Below are positions 1 through 6,596 of a stretch of 12,120 bases of DNA, one piece after another (position 1 is the stretch's first letter; each line of letters begins with the position of its first letter). A model generated the notes under the pieces. It saw nothing but the letters and a program-made list of their open reading frames with translations. It was not told where the DNA came from and ran no database searches. The position numbers and the translations under genes were made by a program. Source of the stretch: Litorimonas sp964490745 (GTDB lineage Bacteria > Pseudomonadota > Alphaproteobacteria > Caulobacterales > Maricaulaceae); contig CAZBDT010000072.1 of the NCBI GenBank assembly GCA_964490745.1, positions 1-12,120 of the forward strand, in the 5' to 3' direction.

Positions 1-234
1 TGGTTCTTCGTCAAAGATTTGGGAGAGGGTGAGCCGCCCAAAATCGCCGATAGTTCAGAGCTTTTAAATGTGGGCTGGTTCACATTTGCGCAGATTGAAG
101 AGTTGGAAACCCAGCGGGCGACGGATATGATGTTGCAAGTCTTGCAGCGCTACCTCAAAGCGGATCGGCCGCCGGAGCATATCTTCTACTCCCGCGCCAT
201 TCGGGGTGAGTTTAAAATGCTGCAATTCCCCTAA
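1..234 (+). CDS. Probable NUDIX hydrolase, C-terminal part (5' end outside window)
   Basis: The frame is open from base 1 (it begins W-F-F-V-K-D) and stops at 232-234, so this is the last 77 residues of a gene that starts upstream. The stretch with G-W-F-T-F-A-Q-I-E-E-L followed by a helix (MMLQVLQRYL) resembles the end of a NUDIX fold, where a 'W-x-x-x-e-e-l' segment precedes the final helix. The catalytic Nudix box (GX5EX7REUXEEXGU) would lie upstream and is not visible, so neither the activity nor the substrate can be judged. In the family, such enzymes hydrolyse nucleoside diphosphates linked to another moiety. The next gene, rpmG, lies 88 nt downstream with its own promoter, so the two are probably transcribed separately. 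The family call rests on resemblance of the tail only. Confidence 0.55.
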   Translation, partial: WFFVKDLGEGEPPKIADSSELLNVGWFTFAQIEELETQRATDMMLQVLQRYLKADRPPEHIFYSRAIRGEFKMLQFP

Positions 235-254
235 ACTCCCCTGCCCGCTTTCGG

Positions 255-283
255 TTGACAGCCGCGCCGGAACCGCCTATCCG
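255..283 (+). promoter_or_regulatory. Predicted sigma-70-type promoter of rpmG
   Basis: A perfect -35 hexamer TTGACA (255-260) is followed after exactly 17 bases by TATCCG (278-283). The -10 matches TATAAT at only three positions, but degenerate -10 elements are common in alphaproteobacteria. Transcription would begin near 290, leaving a leader of about 30 nt that contains the rpmG ribosome binding site. Confidence 0.5.
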
Positions 284-322
284 CGCGCAACTGAATTACA
301 CGAAATATGAGGACTCCCCGTC

Positions 323-490
323 ATGGCGAAGCCTACCACAATTAAAATCCGCCTGAACTCGACTGCCGGGACTGGCTATTTCTATGTCACGAAGAAAAAT
401 TCGCGCACAATGACCGAGAAAATGGTCAAGCGGAAATATGATCCGGTTGCGCGTAAGCACGTCGATTTCAAAGAAGGCAAGATCAAATAG
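323..490 (+). CDS. rpmG: 50S ribosomal protein L33
   Basis: This 55-residue basic protein begins MAKPTTIKIRLNS and shows the L33 signature G-T-G-Y-F-Y-V-T-K-K-N followed by the K-R-K-Y-D-P-x-x-R-K-H-V segment. L33 is a small large-subunit protein near the ribosomal E site. Its length equals that of typical L33. There are no cysteines, so it is the zinc-independent (C-minus) form. The start is fixed by GAGGA (309-313), 9 nt upstream of ATG. A TTGACA promoter lies upstream and a hairpin terminator follows 20 nt after the stop, so it is probably monocistronic. It is convergent with pleD. The gene is too short to be captured by length-filtered ORF calling, but the identification is secure. Confidence 0.97.
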   Translation: MAKPTTIKIRLNSTAGTGYFYVTKKNSRTMTEKMVKRKYDPVARKHVDFKEGKIK

Positions 491-510
491 AACCGATCTG
501 AATTCTGTAG

Positions 511-539
511 AAAGGCCGCTCTCTCAAGCGGCTTTTTTT
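511..539 (+). terminator. Intrinsic terminator of rpmG, possibly shared with pleD
   Basis: The stem GCCGCT (515-520) pairs with AGCGGC (527-532) around a CTCTCA loop and is followed by seven T (533-539). A-U pairs at 511-513/534-536 and a G-U pair can extend the stem. The pleD stop lies only 8 nt beyond on the opposite strand. In that direction the hairpin is followed by a T-poor CTTTCTAC tract, so termination of pleD is plausible but weaker. Confidence 0.85.
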
Positions 540-546
540 ATGAGAA

Positions 547-1908
547 TTATGCGGCTTTACGGATTTCTGCTGGCAAAGCGCGATTCCGCCCAGACTGCTT
601 TGCCTTGTAAAGCGCATCATCGGCACGTTTGAATACATCCCGCAATGTCTCGCCCGGCTCAACTTCTGCCACACCTACGCTGGTTGTGACTTGTAAGGCC
701 TCTCCATCAACAAAGACGGGTGTACCGGCGATTAAGCTACGCACACGGTCGGCGGCGATCAACGCCTCTTTTGCCTTGGTTTCGGGCATAGCGATCATGA
801 ACTCTTCGCCGCCATAACGCGCCACGACATCCACCGCGCGCATATTGGTCACAAGACGCGCGGCCACTTCCTTGAGAATTTGATCGCCCATATCATGACC
901 TAAAATATCATTCACGCGTTTGAAGTGATCAATGTCGAACACCATAACAGAAAACGGCGTAGACTGGGTTTCCAAGGCCTCAAACAGCGGTTCAATCGTG
1001 CGGTCAAAATAGCGCCGATTTCCAAGGCCCGTCAGCGGGTCCGCTACGACCATTTCAAGATTTTCGTTGAAATTCTCCCGCAGCGAATCAGCATAGAATT
1101 TGCGGCGCATCAATGTCTTAACACGGGCCTTGAGCTCTTGAATCTCAACGGGTCGCATGATTGTGTCGTTAATACCGATGTCATAAGCGCGGATAAAACG
1201 TGTTTCATCCTCCGGATCTCCAATCACAAGAATTGGGATGTCTCGGCTTTCCTCATTGAATTTCATAGAGGCGCAAACCCGCAAGCCATCAAATGTGTCG
1301 CTTACTAAGCTCACAATGATGACATCAATGCCCGATTTGGCGAGGCGAATGGCTTTAATCGGGTCCTTCTCGATAAGAACATGATGATTTTCAAGTAAAG
1401 GCGTTGCGATCTTATCTGCATGCGCAGCGTGATCCTCAACCAGAAGGATGCGGCCCGTTTGTTTTTCAATTGTCTCTAACAGGCTCCGCGAATTTGCAAG
1501 TGTATGACCCGTATGGCTTAACAGTTGATCTGTCACCATCTTCAAGCGAAGCAAAGAACGGACACGCGCCATGATGTTAAAATCATCAATCGGCTTCGTC
1601 ACAAAATCATCTGCGCCGGCTTCCAGCCCGCGAATTCTGTCTTTGGTTTCCTCCAGCGCTGTCACCATGATGACAGGAACATGCCATGTGGCAGGATTAT
1701 TTTTGATCCGACGGCAGGCTTCAAACCCGTCCATCCCCGGCATCATGGCATCCATCAATATTAGGTCGAGCCGTTCATTTTGCGCGACTTCCAAAGCCTC
1801 ATATCCTGACCGCGCTGTCAACACATCATAATATTCAGCCTGTAATTTGACTTGGAGCAAATTTACATTTGGGGCGAGATCGTCAACGACGAGGATACGC
1901 GCAGACAT
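547..1908 (-). CDS. pleD: PleD-type response regulator / diguanylate cyclase (REC-REC-GGDEF)
   Basis: PleD makes cyclic di-GMP from two GTP, and in Caulobacter it controls polar development (family knowledge). The domain order is REC1 (about 1-125), a REC-like adaptor (about 152-268) and GGDEF (about 285-450). REC1 carries D9, D10, phosphoacceptor D53, T83 and K105. The adaptor lacks the acceptor Asp (Ser200 at the equivalent position), as expected for the PleD dimerisation domain. The cyclase has D-I-D (325-327), GGEEF (366-370) and a product-inhibition I-site R357-A-V-D360, so it should be active and feedback inhibited. The 453 residues match Caulobacter PleD closely. The start has a strong GAGGAGG (1914-1920). 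It lies 16 nt behind divK on the same strand, indicating an operon. Confidence 0.96.
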   Translation of the reverse strand: MSARILVVDDLAPNVNLLQVKLQAEYYDVLTARSGYEALEVAQNERLDLILMDAMMPGMDGFEACRRIKNNPATWHVPVIMVTALEETKDRIRGLEAGADDFVTKPIDDFNIMARVRSLLRLKMVTDQLLSHTGHTLANSRSLLETIEKQTGRILLVEDHAAHADKIATPLLENHHVLIEKDPIKAIRLAKSGIDVIIVSLVSDTFDGLRVCASMKFNEESRDIPILVIGDPEDETRFIRAYDIGINDTIMRPVEIQELKARVKTLMRRKFYADSLRENFNENLEMVVADPLTGLGNRRYFDRTIEPLFEALETQSTPFSVMVFDIDHFKRVNDILGHDMGDQILKEVAARLVTNMRAVDVVARYGGEEFMIAMPETKAKEALIAADRVRSLIAGTPVFVDGEALQVTTSVGVAEVEPGETLRDVFKRADDALYKAKQSGRNRALPAEIRKAA

Positions 1909-1924
1909 GGCGGCCTCCTCTTAA

Positions 1925-2296
1925 TTAAGCAGCTTCAGCAAATTTCCGCACTTTGGCGAGGAAAGACGAAACCGTAATCGGCTTGGCAATATAATCTTCG
2001 CAACCGCCGTCACGAATACGCTTCTCGTCACCCTTCATGGCGAACGCCGTCACAGCAATGACCGGAATATCAGCTAGTGCTTTATCGTCCTTGATCCATT
2101 TCGTGACCTCTAAGCCAGAAACCTCGGGCAATTGAATATCCATCAGGATAAGATCGGGCTTGAAGCTACGCGCCATCGAAATCGCTTTCAGGCCTTCGCG
2201 TGTTTGTTTGGTCACATAGCCATGGGCCTCCAACAAATCGGCGAACAGTTTCATGTTCAATTCATTATCTTCGACGATGAGAATTTTTTTTGACAT
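1925..2296 (-). CDS. divK: Single-domain response regulator DivK
   Basis: DivK is a stand-alone receiver that, when phosphorylated by DivJ and dephosphorylated by PleC, steers the CckA-CtrA cell-cycle pathway through DivL (family knowledge). The protein reads MSKKILIVEDNELNMKLF, then has D53 in the L-I-L-M-D-I-Q-L-P loop, the T-A-F-A-M-K-G-D-E segment typical of DivK, and K-P near the end. There is no output domain. I chose the ATG at 2296 (123 residues): it places the acceptor at D53 as in Caulobacter DivK and has GAAG just upstream. An in-frame ATG at 2308 would add four residues. It is first gene of a divK-pleD pair and diverges from dinB across a 224-nt control region. Confidence 0.95.
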   Translation of the reverse strand: MSKKILIVEDNELNMKLFADLLEAHGYVTKQTREGLKAISMARSFKPDLILMDIQLPEVSGLEVTKWIKDDKALADIPVIAVTAFAMKGDEKRIRDGGCEDYIAKPITVSSFLAKVRKFAEAA

Positions 2297-2408
2297 TTTC
2301 TTCAACATAATCCCAATTCACCAAACTGACAGAGCCATTTAGATCGTAGCCCTTGTTCTATTGCCCCAACACTGACAGGATATCCTTAAATCTTGGTGTG
2401 TTAGTCGG

Positions 2409-2426
2409 TTACTTGTGGTTAACCAT
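2409..2426. promoter_or_regulatory. Possible CtrA-type site (TTAACCAT octamer) between divK and dinB
   Basis: TTAACCAT occurs at 2419-2426, preceded by TTAC at 2409-2412 with a 6-nt gap. The classical CtrA box is TTAA-N7-TTAA, and the octamer TTAACCAT is a second motif linked to CtrA-controlled promoters in Caulobacter. The site lies about 120 nt upstream of the divK start and 95 nt upstream of dinB. The half-site spacing is one base short of consensus, so this is only a candidate. Confidence 0.35.
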
Positions 2427-2478
2427 GATCAGGCTCTCAAAAGCTATTCACAGGGTTTCGCACAGGTTCCTCTCAGCA

Positions 2479-2493
2479 GAACATTGCATGAAC
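2479..2493. promoter_or_regulatory. LexA (SOS) box upstream of dinB
   Basis: GAAC (2479-2482), seven bases, then GAAC (2490-2493) is a perfect match to the alphaproteobacterial LexA direct repeat GTTC-N7-GTTC read on the other strand. It ends 27 nt before the dinB start. It overlaps a possible -35 TTGCAT (2484-2489), which stands 17 nt from a possible -10 TATAAG (2507-2512). A repressor bound here would block polymerase. The -10 lies so close to the first ATG that this promoter placement is uncertain; the box itself is clear. Confidence 0.8.
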
Positions 2494-2520
2494 AAGTTAA
2501 ATCTTATATAAGGGACATAG

Positions 2521-3855
2521 ATGAAGTCCTTTAGCATACAGAGCATGAAACTTTGTCGAGACTGCGGCGGGGCTGTCTTTTTATCAGAGACATGCTCATC
2601 TTGTGGGTCACGACGATCCATATCCCACCCGGAACTCAACCAGCTGTCCATCGCTCATGTCGATTGTGATGCTTTTTATTGCTCTATTGAAAAACGAGAT
2701 AACCCGGCCCTACGCGACAAACCCATCGTCGTTGGCGGCGGTAGGCGCGGCGTTGTTTCTGCGGCCTGCTACCATGCGCGCATTTATGGCGTTAGATCAG
2801 CCATGCCCATGTTTCAGGCTCTAAAATTCTGCCCGAATCTGACGGTCATCAAAGGCAGTATGGACAAATACGGCTATGAAGGCGGACGGATTCGTGAGCT
2901 GATGCGGGCTCTGACCCCTCTTGTAGAACCACTCTCTATTGATGAAGCTTTTTTAGATCTAACAGGCACGGAGCGGCTTCACGGCTGCAGCCCGGCCCAA
3001 AGTTTGATCCGATTGCAAAATGACATTCTGAAACAGGTGGGCGTTACCGTTTCAGTTGGCCTCTCATATAATAAGTTCCTCGCCAAAACGGCCTCCGACC
3101 TGGATAAGCCCAACGGCTTTGCCGTATTAGGTCAAAATGATGCGCTCGCCTTTTTGGCCAAGCAATCTGTTGGGTTTATCTACGGCATTGGACCGGCTTT
3201 TGCAGCAAAATTGGAAAAAGCGGGTCTTCGCACAATTGCAGATGTTAGGCGTCGTTCAGATCAGGAGTTGGCGCGACGCTTTGGTGATCATGGATTAAGG
3301 CTCGCACGGCTGGCGCGAGGCGAAGACCATCGCCGTGTAAATCCCACGAGCGATAGAAAATCTGTCTCAGCCGAAACCACATTTAATAAAGACATATCAG
3401 ATTTAGAAGACTTGAAAGATAAACTCTGGCAAGTCTGTATGAAAACAGCGGATCGCTCTAAAGCAAAAGATCTGGCGGGGCAAACCTTGACGCTTAAATT
3501 GAAAACGTCGCAGTTCAAATCCATAACGCGACGAAAAACATTGCAACAACCCGTGCAACTCGCCGACAAAATCTTTTCAGAACTCGAACCGCTGCTAGAA
3601 GCGGAAGTTGATGGGCAAAAAACTTATCGTCTCATTGGCGCTGGGATATCAGGTCTATCTGCTCCCGTCGGAGATATAGCAGATATGCTCGACCAAAAAT
3701 CAGCCAAGCGTGGCGCTGCCGAAAGGGCAAGTGATGTAGCCCGCGCAAAATTCGGACCTGATGCCATCACAACAGGGCGCGGATTACGCCTGAGGCAGGC
3801 CAAGGAGAAAAATATAGCGGAAAGCTTACCGAGCAAACCTAAGTTTGAAGATTGA
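2521..3855 (+). CDS. dinB: DNA polymerase IV (Y-family translesion polymerase DinB)
   Basis: This polymerase copies damaged templates with low fidelity. The core begins H-V-D-C-D-A-F-Y, giving metal ligand D48, D50 and steric-gate Y53. The catalytic S-I-D-E-A-F pair is D141-E142, then come the K-T-A-S-D-L-D-K-P-N-G thumb motif and a little-finger domain after about residue 290. An N-terminal extension has C12-x2-C15-x9-C25-x2-C28, a likely zinc ribbon absent from the E. coli enzyme and seen in alphaproteobacterial relatives. This and a charged tail explain 444 residues against about 350. I saw no canonical C-terminal clamp motif. AAGGGA precedes the ATG at 2521, though an ATG at 2545 keeps all cysteines and is also possible. 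A LexA box suggests SOS control. The 3' end overlaps the convergent membrane gene by 17 nt. Confidence 0.94.
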   Translation: MKSFSIQSMKLCRDCGGAVFLSETCSSCGSRRSISHPELNQLSIAHVDCDAFYCSIEKRDNPALRDKPIVVGGGRRGVVSAACYHARIYGVRSAMPMFQALKFCPNLTVIKGSMDKYGYEGGRIRELMRALTPLVEPLSIDEAFLDLTGTERLHGCSPAQSLIRLQNDILKQVGVTVSVGLSYNKFLAKTASDLDKPNGFAVLGQNDALAFLAKQSVGFIYGIGPAFAAKLEKAGLRTIADVRRRSDQELARRFGDHGLRLARLARGEDHRRVNPTSDRKSVSAETTFNKDISDLEDLKDKLWQVCMKTADRSKAKDLAGQTLTLKLKTSQFKSITRRKTLQQPVQLADKIFSELEPLLEAEVDGQKTYRLIGAGISGLSAPVGDIADMLDQKSAKRGAAERASDVARAKFGPDAITTGRGLRLRQAKEKNIAESLPSKPKFED

Positions 3856-4534
3856 TGATAGGCACGCGCCGATGTTCTATCACTGCAACGGCAGCAATCG
3901 TGACGCAGAAAACAATCAGTCCTGCAATCGCTGTGGCAGCCGGATTCCCTAAAGAGACAGGATCAAATGTCCCCTGCTGCACCATCAGGGTCGGCGCCGT
4001 GATAGCAAAAAATTGTAATCCCGCCAGCACGAGAAAAAGACAGCCCGAAGCGAATATCGTCCATTTTGGCCCTGTCGTGACACGCATCCACCAGATCATC
4101 ATGCCGGCTAGTAATAGGACCTCAAAAACATAGCTGGGCCACGCAAAATCCCACAGACCTAGCCCTAACAATTTATCTCCATGCGGTATCAATGGAAGGT
4201 CAGGTCGATGAACCAACCAATCGAGCGGCCAATGTGAAAAGGTCAACAGGCCCATGACAAGAGCGCCCTTCCGCCCCGCAACAGGACGTAATATACGGTA
4301 AAGCCCTGCGACACAAATCGAGATTAAAACGGCACCCAACAAACTATGTGAATACGGGATATTAAAGGCCAATGGATGGCTGGCGTCCGGTAACACACCC
4401 CCTTCCAGACCAAAGATGGCAAGGACACAGAAGACCAGATCAATGGCTTGCACAGCCAAGAATCCTTGCCAGAGCTTTACACCATTCGTCCGATGCGCAT
4501 CCCAAACAGCAGGACCGTAATGCCCGATAAACAT
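3839..4534 (-). CDS. Six-helix membrane protein resembling membrane-bound metal-dependent hydrolases
   Basis: The 231-residue protein starts MFIGHYGPAV and has about six hydrophobic segments (near 22-43, 64-83, 89-106, 122-150, 157-178, 199-219). Polar histidine motifs sit at the membrane edge: H5, P-Y-S-H63-S and S-H101-W-P-L-D105-W-L-V-H109-R-P-D112. This pattern resembles the YdjM/LexA-regulated 'metal-dependent hydrolase' membrane group and many proteins listed only as hypothetical. I infer possible metal binding, with substrate unknown. Its start lies 3 nt after the stop of the thioredoxin-fold gene, so the two are surely cotranscribed. The stop lies inside the end of dinB on the other strand (17-nt overlap), with no terminator between them. 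Confidence 0.7.
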   Translation of the reverse strand: MFIGHYGPAVWDAHRTNGVKLWQGFLAVQAIDLVFCVLAIFGLEGGVLPDASHPLAFNIPYSHSLLGAVLISICVAGLYRILRPVAGRKGALVMGLLTFSHWPLDWLVHRPDLPLIPHGDKLLGLGLWDFAWPSYVFEVLLLAGMMIWWMRVTTGPKWTIFASGCLFLVLAGLQFFAITAPTLMVQQGTFDPVSLGNPAATAIAGLIVFCVTIAAVAVIEHRRVPIINLQT

Positions 4535-4537
4535 GGC

Positions 4538-5032
4538 TTATTCTCCAACATAATTGGAAAAATACTCAAAAATCTCATCTTCAGAACGGCTCGCCGCATT
4601 CCGCCATGTCGGAGCAGTTTCCAGATTTAGAACACTGCCATTGGAATCTGTCACAAAGATAGTGGGCGTCCCGACAATTTTGTCCAATCCAAATCGTTGC
4701 GCGACATCAATGTTCCGATTTTTCTGAGCGACATCAATATAGCGCACTTCAAAATTCTCAGTCAGCAATGTTTGAAATCTAGCGGTTTCAAACCATCCTG
4801 CCAGCGCGCGGCTATCATGACACCAATTCGCGCCCATGACGATGATCGCTCGTTTTCCGGATATAGCCGCCTCCGCCAAGGCCTCATCAACTGTCGTTTG
4901 CGCCACCAGGTTTGGATCGGGATCAAACGGGCGCGCTTCGGGATGTTCAGCAGCATATGCATTAGGAACAGGTGCTGCCGAGCTGCATGCGACTGTTAGA
5001 ACAGCTATGAATATCAAGCTTATAAGTCTCAT
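4538..5032 (-). CDS. Thioredoxin-fold lipoprotein with Cys-x-x-Ser active site
   Basis: The 164-residue protein starts with a short basic N-terminus, a hydrophobic stretch and L-T-V-A-C16, a likely lipobox, so it is probably an exported lipoprotein anchored through Cys16. T at the -3 position is not ideal. The mature part has a thioredoxin core: I-I-V-M-G-A-N-W70-C71-H-D-S74, then cis-Pro P123 in V-G-T-P-T-I-F-V. The second active-site cysteine is serine, so a classical two-thiol disulfide exchange is not possible. A monothiol, chaperone-like or thiol-binding role is an inference. TGAGG lies 8 nt before the ATG at 5032. The membrane protein gene follows after 3 nt. Confidence 0.82.
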   Translation of the reverse strand: MRLISLIFIAVLTVACSSAAPVPNAYAAEHPEARPFDPDPNLVAQTTVDEALAEAAISGKRAIIVMGANWCHDSRALAGWFETARFQTLLTENFEVRYIDVAQKNRNIDVAQRFGLDKIVGTPTIFVTDSNGSVLNLETAPTWRNAASRSEDEIFEYFSNYVGE

Positions 5033-5105
5033 TGGACGACCTCAATTAAATCGAACTGAATTGCATATCGCCTTGGAACACATCTCAAAGACAACAATAA
5101 TCATC

Positions 5106-5396
5106 TCACGAACCCGGCATGCGTCGGAACCTAACCATACGCATTTTCGCCCCCGCATCCCGATGTTTGGCGGCGGCTTGATAATCCGGCAAAGCGAAAA
5201 AATGTTTCATATGCGCCTTATCGCGAAACTCCAGCAGTACGGCTTTATCCCCCGGCAAGTCGAAGAATTTTGCGGATTCATCATTACCGATAACATTCAC
5301 CCCTTCACGGATAAATATCGGCGTTGAGAGCTCGACATAGCGGTCATATTCCGACTTGTCATGAAACTCTGCGGTCACAAATAATAAAATAGACAT
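5106..5396 (-). CDS. DUF1330-family protein
   Basis: A 96-residue soluble protein with a ferredoxin-like alpha/beta dimeric-barrel pattern: strand M-S-I-L-L-F-V-T-A-E, helix S-E-Y-D-R-Y, strand K-A-V-L-L-E-F and helix H-F-F-A-L-P-D-Y-Q-A-A-A-K-H-R. The final E-F-x-D, (x)P-D-Y-Q and K-H-R elements are typical of DUF1330, whose biochemical role is unknown. I chose the ATG at 5396 because AGGGGA lies just upstream. The longer frame from 5417 would overlap the MAPEG gene and lacks such a site. It starts 10 nt after the MAPEG stop, so they form one transcription unit. The thioredoxin-fold gene follows after a 73-nt gap. Confidence 0.82.
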   Translation of the reverse strand: MSILLFVTAEFHDKSEYDRYVELSTPIFIREGVNVIGNDESAKFFDLPGDKAVLLEFRDKAHMKHFFALPDYQAAAKHRDAGAKMRMVRFRRMPGS

Positions 5397-5406
5397 CGCG
5401 TTTCCC

Positions 5407-5823
5407 CTACAAAACAATCATCACGACCATGCCGATTAAGGCCAAGGTTGAGAGTGCGAACAAAGAAAAACGGATCATGACTTTTCCAGAACTGACTTGA
5501 ATGAAACTATGCAGGACTCGCAAAGCCACATAAGCCCATGCCGTATAAAAAAGCGCAGAAGACATCTGGGAGGTCAGCACAATATAAAACATCAAAGCGT
5601 AAAAGATCGTCGGCTGTTCTAACAAATGATTATAATTATGCGCAGACGCCTGTACCGAGAGCGGGAGTTCCTCCTTCCACTTTCCATCAGGAGATTTGGC
5701 TTTTTCCGGATCCATTTTTAAGGCTTGCATAGCCGGGATACGTCGGATGTACATCAATACCCAAATCAACAGTGTCCAAATAATAAGAGCCAACACAGGC
5801 GTTAAAAATGTTGAAGATGTCAT
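5407..5823 (-). CDS. MAPEG-family membrane protein
   Basis: The 138-residue protein has four predicted membrane helices (about 6-25, 72-88, 90-108, 117-137). It carries the MAPEG-type segment N63-Y-N-H-L-L-E-Q-P71 leading into helix 2 and A-Y-V-A-L-R102-V-L-H105-S in helix 3. The family includes glutathione-dependent transferases and peroxidases of the membrane, and bacterial members of this size mostly lack a proven substrate. Glutathione use is therefore inferred from family only. The start has GAGGGG a short distance upstream (5831-5836). It heads the DUF1330, thioredoxin-fold and membrane-protein cluster and lies downstream of the csp terminator, so it needs its own promoter in the 34-nt gap or some read-through. 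Confidence 0.85.
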   Translation of the reverse strand: MTSSTFLTPVLALIIWTLLIWVLMYIRRIPAMQALKMDPEKAKSPDGKWKEELPLSVQASAHNYNHLLEQPTIFYALMFYIVLTSQMSSALFYTAWAYVALRVLHSFIQVSSGKVMIRFSLFALSTLALIGMVVMIVL

Positions 5824-5858
5824 AAATATTCCCCTCTTTTTTTTAGATGTATCCTAAC

Positions 5859-5890
5859 AAAAAAACCCTGCACGGAAATTCCATGCAGGG
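5859..5890 (-). terminator. Intrinsic terminator of the cold-shock gene
   Basis: Arms 5866-5875 and 5881-5890 form a 10-bp stem around AAATT. In the minus-strand transcript the one imperfect position becomes a G-U pair. The stem is followed on that strand by seven T (5865-5859). It lies about 40 nt past the csp stop and separates it from the MAPEG gene. Confidence 0.9.
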
Positions 5891-5927
5891 CCTCTATTCA
5901 AATCAAGACTGACATCTCGAACTTGGC

Positions 5928-6149
5928 TTATGCCATTGAAATGTTTTCAACAGCTGTCTTTCCTGTCCGCTCATTCACCGCGGTGTTAAACATGACTTTG
6001 TCACCTTCGTTCAATCCTTGGATGCCGGAACGCTGAAGCGCTGTGATGTGTACAAATACATCTCCACCACCATCCTCGGGTTGAACAAAGCCGAAGCCTT
6101 TTGTTGTGTTAAAAAATTTGACCGTACCGGCCTTCATTTCATCTGACAT
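5928..6149 (-). CDS. Cold-shock-domain protein (CspA family)
   Basis: The 73-residue single-domain protein binds single-stranded nucleic acid and, in the family, unwinds RNA structure in the cold or in stationary phase. RNP1 is K17-G-F-G-F-V22 and RNP2 is V31-F-V-H-I35; the first strand reads G-T-V-K-F-F-N. The ATG at 6149 was chosen because AAGGAA lies 6 nt upstream. A GTG at 6164 would add five residues and has no good ribosome site. The gene is monocistronic: a strong terminator follows and a 447-nt gap precedes it. The long upstream region would allow a structured leader, a common control device for csp genes, but its length cannot be set from sequence. Confidence 0.95.
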   Translation of the reverse strand: MSDEMKAGTVKFFNTTKGFGFVQPEDGGGDVFVHITALQRSGIQGLNEGDKVMFNTAVNERTGKTAVENISMA

Positions 6150-6596
6150 GTTTATTCCTTTCACGTCATCTATGCGAACTCAAAATTAAGCCCACGGGAG
6201 GTCGAAAAAGGTATACAAATCGTACTCAGTGTGGCGTCACGATGTGTCACGTCAAAGCTGGCCGGGTCGTCGGGCCTGTTCTCGATGATCACGCTATGGG
6301 GGCTTTCGAGTTAAACCGCAAGCGAAGCTTTTATATCAAGTTAACAGATAGGTCATAAACACGATCAACTCTTCGAGAAGTCAGAAGACTTCAGAACACA
6401 CAGAATATGCAGTTGATAGCATCAAAAGTCATCAAAACCTTATTCTCAGCAGTCGCTAAGCCAACACTTTTGGAGGCGCTAAATTTAAAATTACTATATC
6501 CAAAAAATACACGTTGAAATAATCTATTAACCCTGCAACAAAAATTTAAGGGTGCGCGCTTTATATAAGTAAACGGTATTGAAAGTAACTTAATCA
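6150..6596. other. Intergenic gap between csp and luxR with several small dyads
   Basis: This 447-nt divergent region carries no gene I can support. It holds: GTCACG repeated at 6236-6241 and 6246-6251 (10-bp period); a short GC-rich patch near 6257-6275; CTTCGAGAAG (6371-6380) overlapping GAAGTC-AGAA-GACTTC (6377-6392); and a possible -10 TATATA (6562-6567) for luxR without a convincing -35. From about 6310 the sequence is clearly AT-rich. It should contain the promoters and leaders of both flanking genes. Confidence 0.5.
6377..6392. repeat. Inverted repeat GAAGTC-N4-GACTTC
   Basis: Two perfect 6-bp arms are separated by AGAA, and the left arm overlaps the 10-bp palindrome CTTCGAGAAG (6371-6380). 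It lies about 205 nt upstream of luxR and 228 nt upstream of csp. There is no T-run on either side, so it is not a terminator. It could be an operator or an RNA hairpin in a leader. Confidence 0.4.

Noticed and set aside
925..1308. Plus-strand 127-codon frame inside pleD
   Set aside because: It is antisense to the well-conserved PleD receiver and GGDEF domains, with no independent support.
2441..2452. DnaA-box-like CTATTCACA
   Set aside because: A single imperfect match with no cluster of boxes or origin-associated genes nearby.
4836..5327. Plus-strand 163-codon frame
   Set aside because: It runs antisense through the thioredoxin-fold and DUF1330 genes, both of which have clear family patterns and ribosome sites; the translation of this frame shows no recognisable domain.
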